In this document: piece by piece, positions 8,588 through 17,514 of the stretch
Layout: each line of letters starts with the position of its first letter
Numbering within the stretch: the stretch's first letter is position 1
NCBI GenBank assembly: GCA_964202965.1
Contig: CAXNKG010000011.1
Span: 1-64,000, forward strand
Source: CAXNKG01 sp964202965
GTDB lineage: Bacteria > Acidobacteriota > Vicinamibacteria > Vicinamibacterales > UBA2999
Direction of reading: 5' to 3'
Length of the DNA stretch: 64,000 nt
Translations under genes and position numbers: made by a program
The notes under the pieces: generated by a model
The model's input: the letters and a program-made list of their open reading frames with translations, nothing else
The model's database searches: none
What the model was told of the DNA's origin: nothing

Positions 8588-9724
8588 ATGCGTATTGTGC
8601 TGTCCTGCGGCGAGCCGTCCGGTGATCTGTACGCGGGCGCTCTCACCGCGGAGCTGCGGAAGCGGGTGCCCGGCGTGCAGGTGACCGGCCTTGGCGGACC
8701 GCGCCTGGCGGCCGCCGGCGCACGGCTCACGGCCGATTTCAGCGGGATGACCGTCACCGGCCTGACCGAGGCGCTGCGGGTCCTGCCGCATTCCTACGCC
8801 ACCTATCGCCGCCTGGTCGCCGCCGCGCGCGCCGAGCGGCCCGACGTCTTCGTCGCGATCGATTTCCCGGATTTCAATTTCCGGCTGATGCGGGCCATGC
8901 ACCGGCTCGGCATCCCGGTTGTCTACTACGTCAGCCCGCAGCTCTGGGCGTGGCGTGCCGGACGCATGGCGGCGATGAAGCGGTTCGTCGCCAAGGTGCT
9001 GGTGATCTTTCCATTCGAGGCGGCGATCTACGAGCGCGCCGCCGTTCCGGTGGAATTCGTGGGCCATCCGCTCGTGGACCTCGCACGGGCCAGTCAGCCG
9101 CGCGACGCGTTCCTCCGAGACCATCGCCTGGCGCCAGGCGCGCCGACGGTGGCGCTGCTCCCCGGGAGCCGGCCGAACGAACTGCACCGCATCGCCGGCG
9201 ACATGGCCGCGTCGCTGCCGCTCATCCGCGAGCGCATTCCCGACGTGCAGTTCGTGGTCGCGGCAGCCCCGGGGCTGCCTGACGAACTGTTTGCAGGATT
9301 TACAGGCAAGGCCACCATTGTTCGCGACCGCGCCGATGACGTGCTGGCCGCGTCGGACGTGGTCATCACGGCCTCGGGCACGGCGACGGTGCAGGCCGCA
9401 TTGCACGAACGGCCGATGGTCGTCGTCTATCGGCTGTCTCCGCTCACGTATCTACTGGGCCGCCGGTTCGTGAAGGTTGACACCTACGCGATGGCCAATC
9501 TTGTCGCCGGCCGCCGGATTGTGCCCGAACTGATTCAGGACGATTTCACGCCGCAACGTGTCGCCGGCGAAGTCATCACGTTCCTGAGCGACAAGGCGCG
9601 GTACGACGCCACGCGCCAGGCCCTTGCCGACGTACGGCAGCGTCTCGGCGAACCGGGCGCCAGCGCAAGAGCGGCCGACGCCGTCCTTCAGATATGCCCA
9701 AGAACGTCCTCGGCCCGCTCGTAA
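8588..9724 (+). CDS. lpxB: Lipid-A-disaccharide synthase
   Basis: The 378-aa protein has the LpxB (GT19) signature: SCGEPSGDLYAGAL at the N-terminus, AIDFPDFNFRLM, YYVSPQLWAWRAGRM and LLPGSRPNEL. It joins UDP-2,3-diacylglucosamine and lipid X to form the lipid A disaccharide at the inner face of the cytoplasmic membrane. The start immediately follows the GAAC repeat array. The next gene begins 31 bp inside its 3' end. Confidence 0.95.
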   Translation: MRIVLSCGEPSGDLYAGALTAELRKRVPGVQVTGLGGPRLAAAGARLTADFSGMTVTGLTEALRVLPHSYATYRRLVAAARAERPDVFVAIDFPDFNFRLMRAMHRLGIPVVYYVSPQLWAWRAGRMAAMKRFVAKVLVIFPFEAAIYERAAVPVEFVGHPLVDLARASQPRDAFLRDHRLAPGAPTVALLPGSRPNELHRIAGDMAASLPLIRERIPDVQFVVAAAPGLPDELFAGFTGKATIVRDRADDVLAASDVVITASGTATVQAALHERPMVVVYRLSPLTYLLGRRFVKVDTYAMANLVAGRRIVPELIQDDFTPQRVAGEVITFLSDKARYDATRQALADVRQRLGEPGASARAADAVLQICPRTSSARS

Positions 9725-10248
9725 TCGCGGCGGCCTGCTGGCTCGCCGCGCCCGCGCGCATCACGGCCACCGTGTTGCTGCCGGCCGACTTCACGACGGT
9801 CGTGACCGGGTCCGAAGTGATCGTTCACGGCCGTGTGATCGACGTGACGGCGAGGCTCATCGGACCGCGCCGGACGATCGAGAGCCTTGTGACGCTCGAG
9901 GTGATCGACGGCCTCAAGGGCGTGTCGACCCGGGCCGTCACGTTCCGCGTGCCGAACGGACAGGTGGGCAGGTACCGCCGCATTCTGGTCGGCGCCCCGG
10001 AGTTCGTCGAGGGCGACGAAGTGTTCGTGTTCCTCCGCGGGCGGGCCCCTGCGGTCCCGTCGCTGTTCGGACTGAGCCAGGGGGTGTATCGCGTGGCTCG
10101 AACCGGCGGCCGGGCGATCGTGGCTGCCCCGGTGATGGCGCGAGGTGGAGCCGCGGAGCGGGTGGTGCGAGGCGACCCGGCACGCACACCGATCGACGCC
10201 GCGCTCTTTGCGCGTGAGGTGCGCGCGGTCCTGGGGCGCGCCCGATGA
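9694..10248 (+). CDS. Exported protein of unknown function
   Basis: The 184-aa protein has a signal peptide (LVIAAACWLAAPARITA). The mature part has repeated beta-type segments (SEVIVHGRVIDVTARL, VTLEVIDGLKG, FRVPNGQ, EFVEGDEVFVFLRG), suggesting a small beta-sandwich. The start overlaps lpxB by 31 bp; the signal peptide needs that start. Its stop overlaps the matrixin start (ATGA), so it may be a partner or inhibitor of that protease. This is context-based inference only. Confidence 0.72.
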   Translation: MPKNVLGPLVIAAACWLAAPARITATVLLPADFTTVVTGSEVIVHGRVIDVTARLIGPRRTIESLVTLEVIDGLKGVSTRAVTFRVPNGQVGRYRRILVGAPEFVEGDEVFVFLRGRAPAVPSLFGLSQGVYRVARTGGRAIVAAPVMARGGAAERVVRGDPARTPIDAALFAREVRAVLGRAR

Positions 10249-11237
10249 AGCCGTGGCTGTGCGCCCTGATGGCCGTACTCGCGTTCGCGCAGCCGATCGA
10301 GGCGTACCTGCACCTCACGGCCGTGCGCGCCGGGCAGACGCGCACGCTGAAATGGCAGCGGGTGCCCGTGCGCTGGCACGCGCTCGACCGCGGCGCCTCC
10401 GGCATCAGCGGCTCTGAATTCCAGGCGACGATGGCCAGGGCGTTTGCCACGTGGGAAGCGGTGCCCACCGCCTCCATCGCGTTCCAGTTTGCCGGGGCGA
10501 CCGGCGCCGAGCCGTTCGACGACGATGGCCTCTCGGTCCTCGGGTTTCAGAATGAGCCCGACATGGAGCGTGTGCTGGGCGCCACGGGCTTTCTGGTAGA
10601 CACGCTGACCGGCGAGATCGTCGAGGCCGACATCTTCTTCAATTCCGCCTTTCCCTGGTCCACCTCCGCAGCGGGTGATCCGAACCGGTTCGACCTCGAG
10701 TCGGTCGCGGTCCATGAGATCGGGCACTTCCTCGGCCTCGGACATTCCGCGCTTGGCGAAACCGAGGTGCGTCCGGAAGGAGGCCGCAGGGTCCTCGCGA
10801 GCAGCGCCGTCATGTTTCCGATCTCGTTTGGCCGCGGGACGACCCACGACCGTGCGCTCCAGCCCGACGATATTGCGGGCGTGTCCGCCCTCTATCCCGA
10901 CGGCGATTTCCGATCGGACACGGGCGTCGCCCGCGGCCGGGTGACCCGCAACGGTGGGGGCGTGCTGGGTGCGCACGTCGTGGCGTTCAATCCGGCACGC
11001 GGCGAGTTGGTGGGCGGCTTTACGCTGAACAACGACGGCGGGTTCGAGATTGCCGGCCTGCATCCCGGTCCGCACATCATTCGTGTCGAGCCGCTCGATG
11101 ACGCGGATGTGGACAGCTTCTTCAGCGCACGGAACCCGGTCGATCTGGGGTTTCTGGTGACGTTCTACAACCGCCTGTTCGTCGCGCCGTCAGGCGGACA
11201 GGGCGACGCGTTCACGATTGCCGTGAGACCGAAATGA
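10245..11237 (+). CDS. Matrixin-type zinc metalloprotease, exported
   Basis: The 330-aa protein has a short signal peptide ending near IEAYL. Its metzincin catalytic domain holds AVHEIGHFLGLGHS (HExxHxxGxxH) near residue 156, and a following Met-turn region SAVMFPISFG and DIAGVSALYP as in matrixins. The last 100 residues look like a carboxypeptidase-regulatory/Ig-like domain (ARGRVTRNGGGVLGAHVVAF, then GFEIAGLHPGPHIIRVEPL). It probably degrades extracellular or periplasmic protein. It is coupled by ATGA overlaps to both neighbours. Confidence 0.88.
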   Translation: MKPWLCALMAVLAFAQPIEAYLHLTAVRAGQTRTLKWQRVPVRWHALDRGASGISGSEFQATMARAFATWEAVPTASIAFQFAGATGAEPFDDDGLSVLGFQNEPDMERVLGATGFLVDTLTGEIVEADIFFNSAFPWSTSAAGDPNRFDLESVAVHEIGHFLGLGHSALGETEVRPEGGRRVLASSAVMFPISFGRGTTHDRALQPDDIAGVSALYPDGDFRSDTGVARGRVTRNGGGVLGAHVVAFNPARGELVGGFTLNNDGGFEIAGLHPGPHIIRVEPLDDADVDSFFSARNPVDLGFLVTFYNRLFVAPSGGQGDAFTIAVRPK

Positions 11238-11929
11238 CCCGGCACGCCCACGTGGCCGCGGCCTGTGTGCTGGCCTGGCTCGCCTGCGCCGCCACCACGG
11301 CATCCGCCCAGGTGGCGACCGTCCCGTCCATCCGCTGGGTGGAGATCGAGGTGGGGGGCGGACTCATCGGGGGTGCGCGGCTCGGTACCGTCGACGCGAA
11401 CCTGAGAGCCAACGCGCGCACGGAGCAGGCCTACCGCCTGTTTACGGCGGATCATCGATTCGAGCGAGCCCCTGCATTTCACCTGCGGGCCGCGAGGCCC
11501 TTTGGACGCCGATGGGGAGTGCAAGGTGGCGTGGCGGTCAGCCATCCGGCGCTGCGCGCCGACGTCAGCGCGGACGTCGAGGGGGCGCCGGCGCTGACGA
11601 TCAGCGAGACCGTCGATCAGTACTTCTTCGACGCCGCCATCGTGATCGCCTTCGAGGAGTTTCGTCTGGGGCGGCTGGTGCCCTTCGCGACAGCCGGCGC
11701 CGGGTATCTGCGGCAGCTTCATGAAGGGCAGACCGTCATCGAACATGGCCAGCTGTTCATGGCCGGCGTGGGGGTCAAGTATCCGTTCGTCAGCCGGGCC
11801 GCCGGGTTCGTGCGTACCGCGGGACTGCGCGGCGATGTTCGTGGGTATGTGCTGCGAAGCGGGATAGCGGTCGACGATCGCATGAGACCGCACCTGGCGA
11901 TCTCGGGCGGCGTGTTCATCGGACTCTAA
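11234..11929 (+). CDS. Exported outer-membrane beta-barrel-like protein
   Basis: The 231-aa protein has a signal peptide (VAAACVLAWLACAATTASAQ). The mature part resembles small 8-strand OmpA/Opa-like barrels: EIEVGGGLIGGARLG, then FHLRAARPFGRRWGVQGGVA and a glycine-rich FATAGAGYL, ending HLAISGGVFIGL. It is the last gene of the lpxB-coupled chain (4-bp overlap with the protease). No specific function can be assigned. Confidence 0.7.
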   Translation: MTRHAHVAAACVLAWLACAATTASAQVATVPSIRWVEIEVGGGLIGGARLGTVDANLRANARTEQAYRLFTADHRFERAPAFHLRAARPFGRRWGVQGGVAVSHPALRADVSADVEGAPALTISETVDQYFFDAAIVIAFEEFRLGRLVPFATAGAGYLRQLHEGQTVIEHGQLFMAGVGVKYPFVSRAAGFVRTAGLRGDVRGYVLRSGIAVDDRMRPHLAISGGVFIGL

Positions 11930-11966
11930 CCGGCGTTCGGATTCGCGGGGTATGATCGAGATCTCC

Positions 11967-14669
11967 ATGACCACTCAGAACAGCTTTGGCACCCGCACCG
12001 AAATCCGCAGCAGCGGACAGCCCGTAACGATCTACAGTCTCCCCGCGCTCGAGAAGGCTGGATTTCCCGGCGTCTCGCGCCTGCCGTTCTCGCTGAAAAT
12101 CCTGCTCGAAAACCTGCTGCGCCGCGAGGACAACGCGTTCGTCAAGGCGGACGACATCCGCGCCCTGGCCCAATGGGATGCGAAGGCCGGCCTGGCGCAG
12201 GAAATATCGTTCATGCCCGCGCGCGTCCTCCTGCAGGACTTCACCGGCGTTCCCTGCGTCGTCGATCTGGCGGCGATGCGTGACGCCATGACCGCGCTCG
12301 GGGGCAACCCGGATCGCGTCAACCCGCTGCAGCCCGTCGAGCTTGTCATCGACCATTCGGTGCAGGTCGATTACTTCGGGCGCGCCGACGCGTTCACGCT
12401 GAACGCGGAGCTCGAATTCGGCCGCAACCGCGAGCGCTACGCCTTCCTGCGCTGGGGACAGCGCGCCTTCAACAACCTCAAGGTGGTGCCGCCCGACACG
12501 GGCATCATCCATCAGGTGAACATTGAGTATCTGTCCCGCGTCGTCTTTTCGGAGACCGTGGACGGCAAGACCGTGGCGTTCCCGGACACGCTTGTCGGCA
12601 CCGACTCGCATACGACGATGGTCAACGGGCTTGGCGTCGTCGGCTGGGGCGTCGGCGGCATCGAAGCCGAGGCGGCGATGCTCGGCCAGCCGTCCTCGAT
12701 GCTCATCCCGCAGGTCGTCGGGTTCCGTTTGAAGGGTGTGCTGCCGCGGGGCACGACCGCCACAGATCTCGTGCTCACGATCACGGAGGCCCTGCGAAAG
12801 AAGGGCGTCGTCGGCACGTTCGTCGAGTTCTTCGGCGAGGGCCTGAGGCATCTCACGATTGCCGACCGGGCGACGCTTGGGAACATGTGTCCGGAGTATG
12901 GCGCCACTGTCGCGATCTTCCCGATCGACGAGATGACGCTCGACTATCTCCGCCTGACGGGTCGCGACGCGAAGGACGTGAAGCTCGTCGAGGACTACGC
13001 CCGCGCGCAGGGACTGTTCCGCACCGACGACAGTCCCGAGGCGATCTACAGCGACGTGCTCGAGCTCGATCTGTCCACCGTGGAGCCGAGCCTTGCGGGG
13101 CCGAAACGTCCGCAGGACCGCGTGCCGCTGCGCGGCGCGAAGGCCGCCTTCCAGACCGCACTTCCCACGATGCAGGCGCCGCCGAAGGGGGGCGCCAGGC
13201 CGGCCGCGGCGGCCACGGCCGTGGCCGTCGCCGACCCGGTGCTCGACAAGCTCGATCACGGTGCGGTCGTCATTGCCGCGATCACGAGCTGTACGAACAC
13301 GTCGAATCCAAGCGTCATGATCGCCGCCGGACTTCTGGCCAAGAAGGCGGTCGAGCGCGGCCTGACGCGGAAGCCGTGGGTCAAGAGCAGCCTGGCGCCC
13401 GGATCCAAAGTCGTCACTGAGTACCTCAATGCCGCCGGCCTGACGCAGTATCTCGACGCGCTCGGGTTCAACCTGGTTGGCTACGGGTGCACCACCTGCA
13501 TCGGGAACAGCGGTCCGCTGCCCGATGACGTGTCGGCGGCCATCAAGGACAGGAACCTCATCGTCTGCTCCGTGATCAGCGGTAACCGGAATTTCGAGGG
13601 TCGCATCCAGCAGGAAGTGCGCGCCAATTACCTGGCGTCGCCGCCGCTCGTGGTCGCCTACGCGCTGGCCGGGTGGATGACGGCGGACGTCACCACCGAG
13701 CCGCTCGGAAACGACCAGGCCGGTAAGCCCGTGTATCTCAAGGACATCTGGCCCTCCGAGCAGGAACTGCAGGAGACGATGCTCAAGGCCGTGACCTCGG
13801 AGATGTTCCGCCGGAGCTATGCGGACGTCTTCGCCGGCGACGACCGCTGGCAGGGGCTGGCGATTCCCGAGGGCAACAAGTACGAATGGGACGAAACGTC
13901 GACCTACATCCGGAAGCCGACGTTCCTCGAGGGGATGACGATGACGCCGGCGGCGCCGGCCGACATCAAGGGTGCGCGCGTGCTGGCGCTGCTGGGCGAC
14001 AGCATTACGACCGACCACATCTCGCCGGCCGGATCCATCAAGGCCGACAGCCCGGCGGGCAGGTACCTGATGGAGCGCGGCGTCAAGCCGACCGACTTCA
14101 ACTCCTACGGCGCGCGCCGCGGCAACCATGAAGTGATGATGCGCGGCACGTTCGCCAATACCCGCCTGCGCAACCAGATGGCGCCAGGGACGGAAGGCGG
14201 CTGGACGCAGTACCAGCCGTCCGGCGACGTGATGACGATTTACGACGCCGCCATGCGGTACCAGCAGGCGGCGGTGCCGACGGTCATCATCGCTGGCAAG
14301 GAGTACGGTTCAGGATCGTCGCGCGACTGGGCGGCGAAGGGGACGCAGCTGCTTGGCGTGAAAGGTGTCATCGCGGAATCGTTCGAGCGCATCCACCGCA
14401 GCAACCTCGTGAACATGGGCGTCATCCCGCTGGAGTTCAAGGCGGGGCAGACGGCCGCATCACTGAAGCTGGCGGGGACCGAGTCGTTCGACCTGGTCGG
14501 CATTGCCCAGGGGCTGAAGCCGCGGGGCGACGTCCGCGTCATCGCTCGCGGCGCCGACGGGACGACGCGCGAGTTCGTCGCAACGGTGCGCATCGACACG
14601 CCCGAGGAGCTCGTGTCGTTCCGCCACGGCGGGATCCTGCCGTATGTCGTCCGGCAGTTGATGAAATAG
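11967..14669 (+). CDS. acnA: Aconitate hydratase A
   Basis: The 900-aa TCA-cycle enzyme interconverts citrate and isocitrate through a [4Fe-4S] cluster. The cluster ligands appear in TSCTNTSNP and GYGCTTCIGNSG. Substrate-binding signatures include DSHTTMVNGLGVVGWGVGG and the swivelling-domain GKEYGSGSSRDWAAKGTQLL. ATG 11967 begins MTTQNSFGTR, the usual AcnA N-terminus. An in-frame ATG at 11952 lies inside a -10-like TATGAT (11951-11956) and is less likely. No other TCA genes are adjacent. Confidence 0.95.
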   Translation: MTTQNSFGTRTEIRSSGQPVTIYSLPALEKAGFPGVSRLPFSLKILLENLLRREDNAFVKADDIRALAQWDAKAGLAQEISFMPARVLLQDFTGVPCVVDLAAMRDAMTALGGNPDRVNPLQPVELVIDHSVQVDYFGRADAFTLNAELEFGRNRERYAFLRWGQRAFNNLKVVPPDTGIIHQVNIEYLSRVVFSETVDGKTVAFPDTLVGTDSHTTMVNGLGVVGWGVGGIEAEAAMLGQPSSMLIPQVVGFRLKGVLPRGTTATDLVLTITEALRKKGVVGTFVEFFGEGLRHLTIADRATLGNMCPEYGATVAIFPIDEMTLDYLRLTGRDAKDVKLVEDYARAQGLFRTDDSPEAIYSDVLELDLSTVEPSLAGPKRPQDRVPLRGAKAAFQTALPTMQAPPKGGARPAAAATAVAVADPVLDKLDHGAVVIAAITSCTNTSNPSVMIAAGLLAKKAVERGLTRKPWVKSSLAPGSKVVTEYLNAAGLTQYLDALGFNLVGYGCTTCIGNSGPLPDDVSAAIKDRNLIVCSVISGNRNFEGRIQQEVRANYLASPPLVVAYALAGWMTADVTTEPLGNDQAGKPVYLKDIWPSEQELQETMLKAVTSEMFRRSYADVFAGDDRWQGLAIPEGNKYEWDETSTYIRKPTFLEGMTMTPAAPADIKGARVLALLGDSITTDHISPAGSIKADSPAGRYLMERGVKPTDFNSYGARRGNHEVMMRGTFANTRLRNQMAPGTEGGWTQYQPSGDVMTIYDAAMRYQQAAVPTVIIAGKEYGSGSSRDWAAKGTQLLGVKGVIAESFERIHRSNLVNMGVIPLEFKAGQTAASLKLAGTESFDLVGIAQGLKPRGDVRVIARGADGTTREFVATVRIDTPEELVSFRHGGILPYVVRQLMK

Positions 14670-14673
14670 GAAG

Positions 14674-14703
14674 CTCCCAACGCCCAAGACGCCCAACTCC
14701 CAA
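14674..14703. repeat. Degenerate 7-9 nt tandem array, cccaa units
   Basis: The gap between the convergent acnA and kinase genes holds ctcccaac, gcccaag, acgcccaac and tcccaa in a row. It belongs to the window-wide set of gap-filling short arrays. Confidence 0.6.
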
Positions 14704-14727
14704 TAGAGGGTCGGGCTCAGCCGGACG

Positions 14728-17427
14728 TCAGCGCGGGACGCGCTGGCGCAGTTCCTCGAACCAGTTGAGCGTGACGCGGATCTCCGTTCTGGGCGTCGCG
14801 CCTGTGCCGGCGACGGCGGGGTTCATCGTGATGACGAATTCGCGGCCATCCGGTGACACGTCGTAGGGCCACGCTCCTGATGTGTCGAACACCTGGTCGA
14901 AGAGCCGAGTGGGATTGGCGACGGTGAACCCGGCGTCGGTTCGTACGTCGACCGACATCAGAAAATGGGTGATGGCGCCAGGGTGCTGGAGATAGAAGAT
15001 CTGCCGTCCATCCGGAGACCAGAGCGGATCGTGAGCATAGTTCGTCGTCACCTGGTACTTTGCGCCGGTTGGGGGAAACGGCTGCACGTAGACTTCATCG
15101 CGGCCGGACTCGTCGGACGCGTAGGTCATCCAGCGCCCATCAGGTGAGAGACTGGCGCCCGACTGATTTCCCTGACCCTCGATAACCCCCCGAGGTTTTC
15201 GATCGCCGGTGAGCGGCAGCATCCAGATGTTGTTGCTGCGCTCATCGCGGTAGACGATGTTGCCGTCCGCAGAAAACCGGATGTGTGTGGGCTGTGACGT
15301 CTTCGGATCGGTGAGACGTTCGGCTGAACCGGAGCCATCGGCGGGTTGCCAGAAAATCGCGGCACTTTCGTCGCGAGTGGAGATGAAGGCGATGCGGGTC
15401 CCGTCCGGCGCCCAGGCCGGCGCGGTGTTCGTGCCACCGAACGTCAGGCGGCGCGGCGCCAGCGTGCCCACCCGGTCGTATATCCAGACGTTCGACCCGT
15501 TTTCGGCAGCGACTTGCACCGCGAGTTGCCTGCCGTCCGGCGAAATCCGTGGCTCAAGGTAGGTTTGCGGCGGCATCGGGAGCGTCACGGAGACGCCGTT
15601 GCGATCGACGCGCGCGAGATTCACAGCCGCCGCGTCACCGACGGTGCCCGCGAAATACACGAGTGACCCGCTCGGCGACACGCTGAAGAACATGGCCGCG
15701 GTGTTGACCGAAGACGAGCGCCCGAGGCCCTCGATGATGGGGACCGGACCGCCCGAGACAGCGAGAGACGACTCGTCGAATGGCACCGCAAGGAGATTGG
15801 CGCCCAGCGCGTACACGATGTGTCCGGTGGGCACGTAGCGAGCGTCGCTTCCGCCGTTGATCAGCACCGTGCGCTCGCCGGATTCGAGCGACTGGACGAC
15901 AATCTGCGCCTGATCCCAGCGTGCCGCGCCGAGACCCTTCGCCAGGGTAAAGAGGACGTGATCGCCGTCAGGGAGCAGCTGCGGCCCATGGGCGAACTCA
16001 TCGGCGCCGACCTTGATAATCGTTTCGGGCGTGCCGCCGTTGGCGGAGACGCGCACGATGCCCTGCGGGCCCTGGCCGACGAGGATCTGATCGTCGCGTC
16101 CCCAGGTTGCGCCGTAGGGGTTCGTGACGTCGGCGATGGTGACCGACGCCCCGCCCGTGATCGCGATCTTCTTCAGCTTGGCTTCAGGCACCACGTTGAA
16201 GCCCACCCACTGACCGTCGGGTGAGAAGAAGGGCGTGTTGATGTCCTGATTCGTGCCCGGGATCGGCCGCGCCTCGATCTCGCCCAGGCCGCGGATGTAC
16301 AGCTGATTGTTCGCGACGTAGACGATGCTCTGGCCGTCCGGCGAAAGCGCGATGGTGTGCCGCCCCGTGCGCGTCACCTGCTGGTCGTCGGGCAGCACAT
16401 GGGTGAAGCGCGCGATCGAGACGGCTGGCGAGGGGCGCAGGTTCCAGGCGACGCCGGCGGCGATCGCCGCCGCCACGACCGCTGTGGCCGCAAACGGGAT
16501 GGCCCGCCTCCAGGCCGACTGTCTCGTCGCTGACACCTCCGGACCAGCGATGAGGCCGCGCGGGTCCGCCAGAATCGCTTCGATCTCCATTCGCACGTCG
16601 GCCGCGGCGTGCCACCGGCGCTTCGGGTCCTTCGCCATGCAGCGGCGAATGATTTCGGCAATCCTCGGGTTGAGACTCGGGGGCAGGAGCGCGAGATCCG
16701 CCTCGCTCTTGAGCACCGACGCCATGACCTCGGTGACCGTCTCACCCTGGAAGGGCTGCCGTCCCGTCAGCATCTCGTAGAGGACGCAGCCGAACGAGAA
16801 GATGTCGCTACGCTGGTCGGTGGCGACGCCCTTGGCCTGCTCGGGCGACATATACGCGGCGGTGCCGAGAATCACGCCCGCGAACGTCGCGGCCATGCTG
16901 AGCGTCGGGGAGTGCGTCGCGCCCGCCGCGGCCATCGGGCCGCTTGCCGCTGCCGGATCCAGCGCCTTCGCGAGCCCGAAGTCGAGCACCTTCACCTTGC
17001 CGTCAGGGGTGATCTTCACGTTGGCGGGCTTGAGATCCCGGTGAATGACCCCCTTCTCGTGCGCCGCCTCGAGCGCTTCAGCAATCTGACGGGCGTACCC
17101 GAGCGCTTCGTCCGGCGGTATCGGCCCCCGCCCGATCCGCTCGGCAAGCGTGTCGCCTTCCACCAGCTCCATGACGAGAAAGAGCCGATCGTCCGCGCGC
17201 TCCAGCCCATGGAGCGCGGCGATGTTCGGGTGGTTCAGCGAGGCGAGCAGGCGCGCCTCGCGCTCGAAGCGCGCCACCCGCTCCGGGTCCGCCGCGACGA
17301 GCTCGGGCAGGACTTTGACGGCCACGCTGCGCCCGAGACGCGAGTCGTGCGCCCGATAGACCTCGCCCATCCCGCCCGTGCCGAGGTGGGACTCGATCTG
17401 ATAGTGCAGGAGCCGCGTGCCGATCAT
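14728..17427 (-). CDS. Ser/Thr protein kinase with C-terminal WD40/TolB-like propeller
   Basis: The 899-aa receptor-type kinase has an N-terminal kinase domain (residues about 10-275) with GTGGMGEVY, the catalytic lysine in SVAVKVL, VIHRDLKPANV, LDFGLAKA and AYMSPEQA. One membrane segment follows near residue 315 (FAATAVVAAAIAAGVAW). The extracytoplasmic part is a propeller with repeated SPDG-type blades (ALSPDGQSIVYV, RISPDGRQLAV, SLSPDGRWMTYAS). It ends in LNWFEELRQRVPR, a tail shared with the other two kinases here. The ligand and targets are unknown. Confidence 0.93.
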   Translation of the reverse strand: MIGTRLLHYQIESHLGTGGMGEVYRAHDSRLGRSVAVKVLPELVAADPERVARFEREARLLASLNHPNIAALHGLERADDRLFLVMELVEGDTLAERIGRGPIPPDEALGYARQIAEALEAAHEKGVIHRDLKPANVKITPDGKVKVLDFGLAKALDPAAASGPMAAAGATHSPTLSMAATFAGVILGTAAYMSPEQAKGVATDQRSDIFSFGCVLYEMLTGRQPFQGETVTEVMASVLKSEADLALLPPSLNPRIAEIIRRCMAKDPKRRWHAAADVRMEIEAILADPRGLIAGPEVSATRQSAWRRAIPFAATAVVAAAIAAGVAWNLRPSPAVSIARFTHVLPDDQQVTRTGRHTIALSPDGQSIVYVANNQLYIRGLGEIEARPIPGTNQDINTPFFSPDGQWVGFNVVPEAKLKKIAITGGASVTIADVTNPYGATWGRDDQILVGQGPQGIVRVSANGGTPETIIKVGADEFAHGPQLLPDGDHVLFTLAKGLGAARWDQAQIVVQSLESGERTVLINGGSDARYVPTGHIVYALGANLLAVPFDESSLAVSGGPVPIIEGLGRSSSVNTAAMFFSVSPSGSLVYFAGTVGDAAAVNLARVDRNGVSVTLPMPPQTYLEPRISPDGRQLAVQVAAENGSNVWIYDRVGTLAPRRLTFGGTNTAPAWAPDGTRIAFISTRDESAAIFWQPADGSGSAERLTDPKTSQPTHIRFSADGNIVYRDERSNNIWMLPLTGDRKPRGVIEGQGNQSGASLSPDGRWMTYASDESGRDEVYVQPFPPTGAKYQVTTNYAHDPLWSPDGRQIFYLQHPGAITHFLMSVDVRTDAGFTVANPTRLFDQVFDTSGAWPYDVSPDGREFVITMNPAVAGTGATPRTEIRVTLNWFEELRQRVPR

Positions 17428-17514
17428 GAGGGCGGGGGCATCTTATACCGGCGGGTCCGTCGGCGGGTCGGATGCGTGGGACCCGCCCTGCGGGCATCTT
17501 GATAAGGTGGGGGG

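Noticed and set aside
6695..9406. A 903-codon open frame on the minus strand
   Set aside because: It lies opposite the M16 partner and lpxB, which have clear motifs. Its Arg/His-rich translation is the usual antisense shadow in GC-rich DNA.
11916..14129. A 737-codon minus-strand frame opposite acnA
   Set aside because: Pure shadow of the aconitase gene; no signal peptide or family motif.
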